Positions 60,200-64,000 of a stretch of DNA of 64,000 nt are shown in pieces. The notes under the pieces are model-generated. The model had not been told where the DNA came from. It ran no database searches and worked only from the letters and a program-made list of their open reading frames with translations. The stretch lies in the NCBI GenBank assembly GCA_013399875.1, contig VXAZ01000961.1, positions 1 through 64,000 on the forward strand, given 5' to 3'. This DNA comes from Gymnorhina tibicen. Taxonomy: Eukaryota > Chordata > Aves > Passeriformes > Artamidae. Position 1 is the stretch's first letter, and every line of letters starts with the position of its first letter. The translations under genes were made by a program, and so were the position numbers.

Positions 60200-61200
60200 A
60201 CATCAATGCTAATTAATTGGTGTACAGTGGTGCACTCCATACAAACTTCCACCACATGGATTGTGTACGGTACACTGGACCTCATTTGGATCTACAGGGG
60301 ACTGCTCATTATTGGAATCCCTATANTTTGGAGCTACAAGGGACTGCTCATTATTGGAATCCCTATAGACTACCTGCAGCACAGCTAATTCTCTGAGGTA
60401 CTGGAGACATTTCTCCATAGCATTCCACCTGCTTGGGTGCACTACTAGATCATCCTTGAGAAAATATCTTTCCTTCACACTTGATAGAAGTCATCTTCAG
60501 AGGCTGAGAGTTTCTGTCCTCTTCCCAATCCCTTTGTCAGTGCTCACATTCTGAACCAGGAATCCCAGCTGCTTGGCTTCACTACCATCTATTTTCATAT
60601 TGTGGGCCACAATATCCCAGCATCAGAGCAGCCAGGTCACTACTGGCTCATTCAACTGGCAGCTGAAATATTTTCACGTATCTCACAGCTCACCCAGGAA
60701 TAGGGATTGGGTAATTATCTCTGTCCCCATCTTTTCCTGTTCTAAGTGCCCTGCTTCCTCTTATTCCCTCACCAAGCAAAGTGATTTATCTTGGATTTCT
60801 TCTGTAAAGGGGCAACTCTTACTGGCACAGTTTGTTCCTGTGGTTCAGCCTGCAGTTTGAGTGGCCACAGCGCCTGTTGTTCTGTTTTCCTCCTCTTTCC
60901 CCTGAGGGTGCTGTCCAATATTGAACCATGTCTGGTACAGACTAGCCAGGGCCCAGCACACTGCTGTAAGTTGCTCCTCTCTAGAACTGCCGCAGCATTC
61001 TCCTTGCAAATATTGTCTTGCTTTATCGGGGTTTTGCAGTTGTTCAGGGGTGAACTCCCAAACCATTGGAGCAGAGACTTTCCCTCCATACTGGCTCATT
61101 TTCTCCCACATTTCAGACCACTCATGACTATACACCCTCGAAAGAGATCTCTGAGTGACCTTCCTAGAAACCTCTTTCTAGACTCCAAACATGGTGTAGA
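60200..61200 (-). pseudogene. ERVL gag remnant
   Basis: Minus-strand frame 61135-60845 reads WSEMWEKMSQYGGK, WEFTPEQLQNPDKARQ and LTAVCWALASLYQTW, an amphipathic helix-rich stretch in the place expected for gag of this ERVL family, just downstream of the leader. A frame at 60478-60209 (EKCLQYLRELAVLQVVYRD) is the later part and is hit by a single-N assembly duplication. Several stops and shifts separate the pieces. Gag would form the particle shell. I do not see zinc knuckles. Confidence 0.7.
60285..60367. other. 41-bp duplication around a single N
   Basis: 60285-60325 and 60327-60367 match except for two bases, with one N at 60326 between them. Confidence 0.88.
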
Positions 61201-61694
61201 CTGAGGAGACCTGGCAGACATAGCAATAAGAACATGCTTTTCTTAATATCCAAAAGAACTGAAAATTCTCAAAAGCTGTTGTAACAGGCCTGAAGGAGGA
61301 AAAGGGGGTGAAAAGCTGGGGAAAATCATCCTCTCCTGTTCTTCCCACAGGCTGGGTATGATTATTCACTTATTTCCAGAGGTAGCACCTGAGCCCAGGA
61401 CAGGAGACCAACACTGAATATAATCCCAAATGACCCTCATTGCCTCTGATGTTATCATGACATAAACAGTTATCACACAGTACATCAACAAAGCAACCCT
61501 GATCCCTCTCCCTGCTCTGAAAAAGAATACTGAGTGGAGCACATGTATATATATTTACAGGGTTAGGTACCACATCCACATGAATAGACAAAGCACCATT
61601 GTGGCCAGGGGGCTCCACACCCAATACACAAATGCTTAGATCAAAATTGTTTCCAACTCCCCCTGAGCAGATCTGTTGTGACCTCAACCCTTTG
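61200..61694 (-). other. ERVL leader between primer site and gag
   Basis: About 500 bp of retroviral 5' leader without a sustained frame other than a 105-residue one at 61687-61370 that I cannot assign. Confidence 0.5.
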
Positions 61695-61715
61695 CAGCCC
61701 CATATTGGGTGTCAA
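61695..61715 (-). promoter_or_regulatory. Degraded ERVL primer binding site
   Basis: Minus strand TGACACCCAATATGGGG lies a few bases after the LTR 3' end (CCATGACA). It resembles the TGG...CCCAA..TGGGG form of lysine-tRNA-type sites but has lost the second G of TGG. The tRNA assignment is tentative. Confidence 0.6.
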
Positions 61716-61723
61716 TTAAATGT

Positions 61724-61756
61724 TGTCATGGTTTAAACCCAGCTGGAAGTTAAGCC
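61724..61756 (-). mobile_element. ERVL 5' LTR remnant, U5 end
   Basis: Minus strand ...CAGCTGGGTTTAAACCATGACA is the LTR 3' end next to the primer site. Only 33 bp remain before the inserted LTR; the rest of this LTR resumes at 62327. Confidence 0.8.
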
Positions 61757-62326
61757 TGTCTTAGGTTACAATGTAAGATGTAACCAAAAATATGTATTCT
61801 ATCACCATCTTCGTAAACTGTTAAAAACAGGTGGGGCAGTGTTCTTTATCTCTTCCATGACACATCCCTGATAACTCCCTCTGGGAGATATCTTCTGTTA
61901 ATGGGCCATCAAGTCTCACTGCATGACTCATAAAATTACATCATCCCATTGTGAGATGCTCTGCCCAGGCGGAGGAACCAAGCATTCCTACCTGGATATA
62001 ATCTGAAGTTTGGAACACCAGAGGTAGCCTTATCTACTGGATTCCCAGAGGACAAGAGCTGCATAACCACCACTGGACCTTCAGAGGAAGACCAGACCCT
62101 GCTACAGGACCACTGCTTCAACAGAACCACATCTATCATTTCAACAGGATTGCAGCCACCATTTGATCGGACTGATACCCCCACCCTGACTGACAGGGTG
62201 TCAGATTGTATTCTGACTCTGTCAGTTTAAGCCAGTGTTTCTGTATTATTGCCTTTATCTTAATTTTCCTATTAAATTGTAATTCTGACTTGAGATCTCC
62301 CACTGGTTTGCTTTCAAACTAGTACA
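61757..62326 (+). mobile_element. Solo LTR, 570 bp, nested in ERVL 5' LTR
   Basis: Starts TGTCTTAGGTTACAATG and ends CTTTCAAACTAGTACA. AGCC at 61753-61756 recurs at 62327-62330 as target duplication (AAGCC if one A is shared with the LTR end). It matches the 35200-35681 LTR throughout, with GATATAATC near 61997 as TATA and ATTAAA near 62272 as polyadenylation signal. It is younger than the ERVL it interrupts. Confidence 0.9.
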
Positions 62327-62470
62327 AGCCCCACACAGCAGCTCCCCTTTCCCTATCCCCTCCAGTGAGAAAGAGAGAGAGAGAGAAAAGGCAGAGATTA
62401 CAGGCTGGGATAACAAAACAACAAAATGGTGGTGGAACCTCCATGCAGCATGTTTTTCTTCCAACCAAAG
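62327..62470 (-). mobile_element. ERVL 5' LTR remnant, continued
   Basis: AGCCCCACACAGCAGCTCCC continues the ERVL LTR sequence on the other side of the nested insertion, followed by a GA-rich stretch. The U3 start (complement of GCTGGGGTAGAG-like sequence seen at 24689) is absent, so the LTR is truncated. Confidence 0.65.
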
Positions 62471-62479
62471 CCACATCCC

Positions 62480-62675
62480 CTTCTTCTTGGAGGGGAGAAT
62501 ACCTTAATTCCATCCCCCAGCGATGATGTGCACCAAGCCTGTCAGAGTTCAAGGAGCACTTGAACAATGCTCTTACTCAAATGGTTTGGTTTTAGGTAGT
62601 CCTGGAAGGAGAAAGGTGTTGGACTCAAAGATCATTCCAACCTGAAATATTCTATTAATCTATGATTCTATGATT
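62480..62675 (+). mobile_element. CR1 LINE 3' tail fragment
   Basis: GTCAGAGTTCAAGGAGCACT, GTGTTGGACTCAAAGATC and CTATGATTCTATGATT follow the CR1 3' untranslated region and tail. Confidence 0.87.
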
Positions 62676-62929
62676 TGCAACAGAATCTGTCATAGGCAAA
62701 CTTTTATGGTGGCAAGAAGGTGTGATTTGCACATTATTTCTTTGTTTATTTTTTCTTTTCTGGCACACAGTTGTTTCCATTGCTTTGCTTGAGGGAATGA
62801 CACAGATCTCTATGTGTCAGTTACACACCCACCTTCCCCCCATCCCCTTGATCGTTTAAAAAACAAATATTCGTATGTATAATTGCATGTCACTAGAAAA
62901 CTCTCATCAGACAAAAAAGATCTCAGGCA

Positions 62930-63034
62930 CATGGTATGATTCTTGGGGTGTCCTGCACAGGGTCAGGAGTTGAACTAGATGATCCTTATGGGTTCTTTCC
63001 AACTGAAGATATTTTATGATTCTATGATTCTATG
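62930..63034 (+). mobile_element. CR1 LINE 3' tail fragment
   Basis: GTTGAACTAGATGATCCTTA, TTCTTTCCAACTGAAG and two tandem ATGATTCT units mark another CR1 3' end, separate from the one 260 bp upstream. Confidence 0.88.
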
Positions 63035-64000
63035 ATCATGCCAAAAATAAAACTGAAAGGCATATTGCTGAGAGAAATTCCTTCTGAGATGAAAGTTGTT
63101 GGCAGTTGCTTTGAGAAATTAACATGAGGTAATACAGTTTTAAAAATTTATATAACTAAACTTTGCTGCAACAAGTTACTTGAGCCTCAAAATGGGCCTA
63201 GGAAAAAAATGGAAAAAGAACAAAAGTGGGAAATCTAGATTTTTTATTTGGTAAAACTTCCGCTTCTGAGAGTTAATATTCTTTTTCTGCCTCATAAAAT
63301 ATGTCCAGTTCTGTACCCGAGTACAATAATAGTGTCACCTGGTGATAAAATTTACTAGTAGTGGTCGATCAAATCCATGCAGAAAAAAGCTATTAAATGC
63401 TGCAAAATCTCTGATCTAAACAGCTGAGTGAATTGTTGAGATTCATGAGCAATTTAATGCTAATAACCAAACTGTGATGTCATTAATTATAGTAAGTGGT
63501 GCTAATATCATGGCAGTGGGTCAGGAAACCAGTAACTAAGTGCTTTATTATGGAAACTAAATAGTTGTCCCTACATGATTCTTCCAGTGATTGATTCTAC
63601 TGCTTTTGCTTTGAACTAATCTTTCTGTTGAACTAAATAAAGTATTTCAGGGGTAAGAAAATACAGAGGGTAAGAAAACATAGATACACAGAGCATAGAT
63701 ACATAGAACACTTTTTAGTGTAAATACGGCAGATTTGGGCTTCCAATAGGTAAACAAACCAAGGATAAAGAAAAAGTAGAAATTAAATATTATCGGGGTT
63801 TTAGTTGGTACTAAACCATACTATACATACATGTTGCTATTTTAGTTATAGAAAACAAACTCAAAGAAAGATATATTCATTTTGGAACATATTTAGATGT
63901 GATAACCCTTAATTCTTAAACCTTTCATAACATTATGTTGATCCTCAATTTCAGCATTCTACAAAGATGAGTTTTATCAATGCAGCATAAGTATAATATG
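63035..64000. other. No gene recognised
   Basis: AT-rich to the end of the window; nothing identified. Confidence 0.5.

Overview
The window looks like non-coding, repeat-rich DNA from a bird, most likely a songbird. The clues are many CR1 LINE fragments with the avian 3' tail, tRNA-headed SINEs that share a CR1 tail (the TguSINE1 type known from zebra finch), and a dense set of avian endogenous retrovirus (ERV) LTRs, several with intact target-site duplications (TSDs). I found no convincing host exon, functional tRNA or rRNA gene, CRISPR array or bacterial-type operon. Nearly all open reading frames are chance frames or lie inside transposon remnants. The species call is inference from repeat types.

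Layout. 1-5.7 kb: CR1 endonuclease fragment, two solo LTRs (3022-3747 with TSD GTTACT), a plus-strand CR1. 6.9-7.75 kb: another plus-strand CR1. 7.76-12.83 kb: apparently unique DNA. 12.83-15.83 kb: minus-strand CR1 with a reverse transcriptase remnant, apparently split by a 1.05 kb LTR. 16.0-19.6 kb: ERVL LTR fragment, SINE, and two solo LTRs with TSDs (TTGGT, CATGGG). 21.2-25.3 kb: plus-strand CR1 split by an LTR, then a broken ERVL pol (RNase H and integrase) ending in a full 3' LTR. 25.9-27.0 kb: 1.09 kb solo LTR (TSD TCTTC). 27.3-31.0 kb: short LTR, primer binding site and proline-rich gag-like remnant, followed by a CR1 and an assembly gap whose two sides repeat the same 958 bp. 31.2-35.7 kb: three solo LTRs, two of them a related inverted pair. 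36.8-38.7 kb: a SINE and an LTR. 39.1-50.3 kb: the longest repeat-poor stretch. 50.3-53.7 kb: CR1 tail and two LTRs. 57.3-62.5 kb: minus-strand ERVL 5' half (LTR remnant, primer site, gag, protease region, reverse transcriptase, RNase H, start of integrase), with a younger LTR nested in its 5' LTR.

The elements do not form a working system. They are layers of insertion and decay: CR1 copies were hit by LTR elements, most ERVs were reduced to solo LTRs, and the two ERVL bodies are truncated and carry stops and lost catalytic residues. Four duplications meet exactly at N bases (3329, 53138, 60326 and the run 29068-30051). They are best read as unmerged overlapping contig ends, not biology. I did not find a credible undescribed system. 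The most useful results are precise LTR ends with TSDs, the mosaic LTR family, the nested insertion and the assembly errors.
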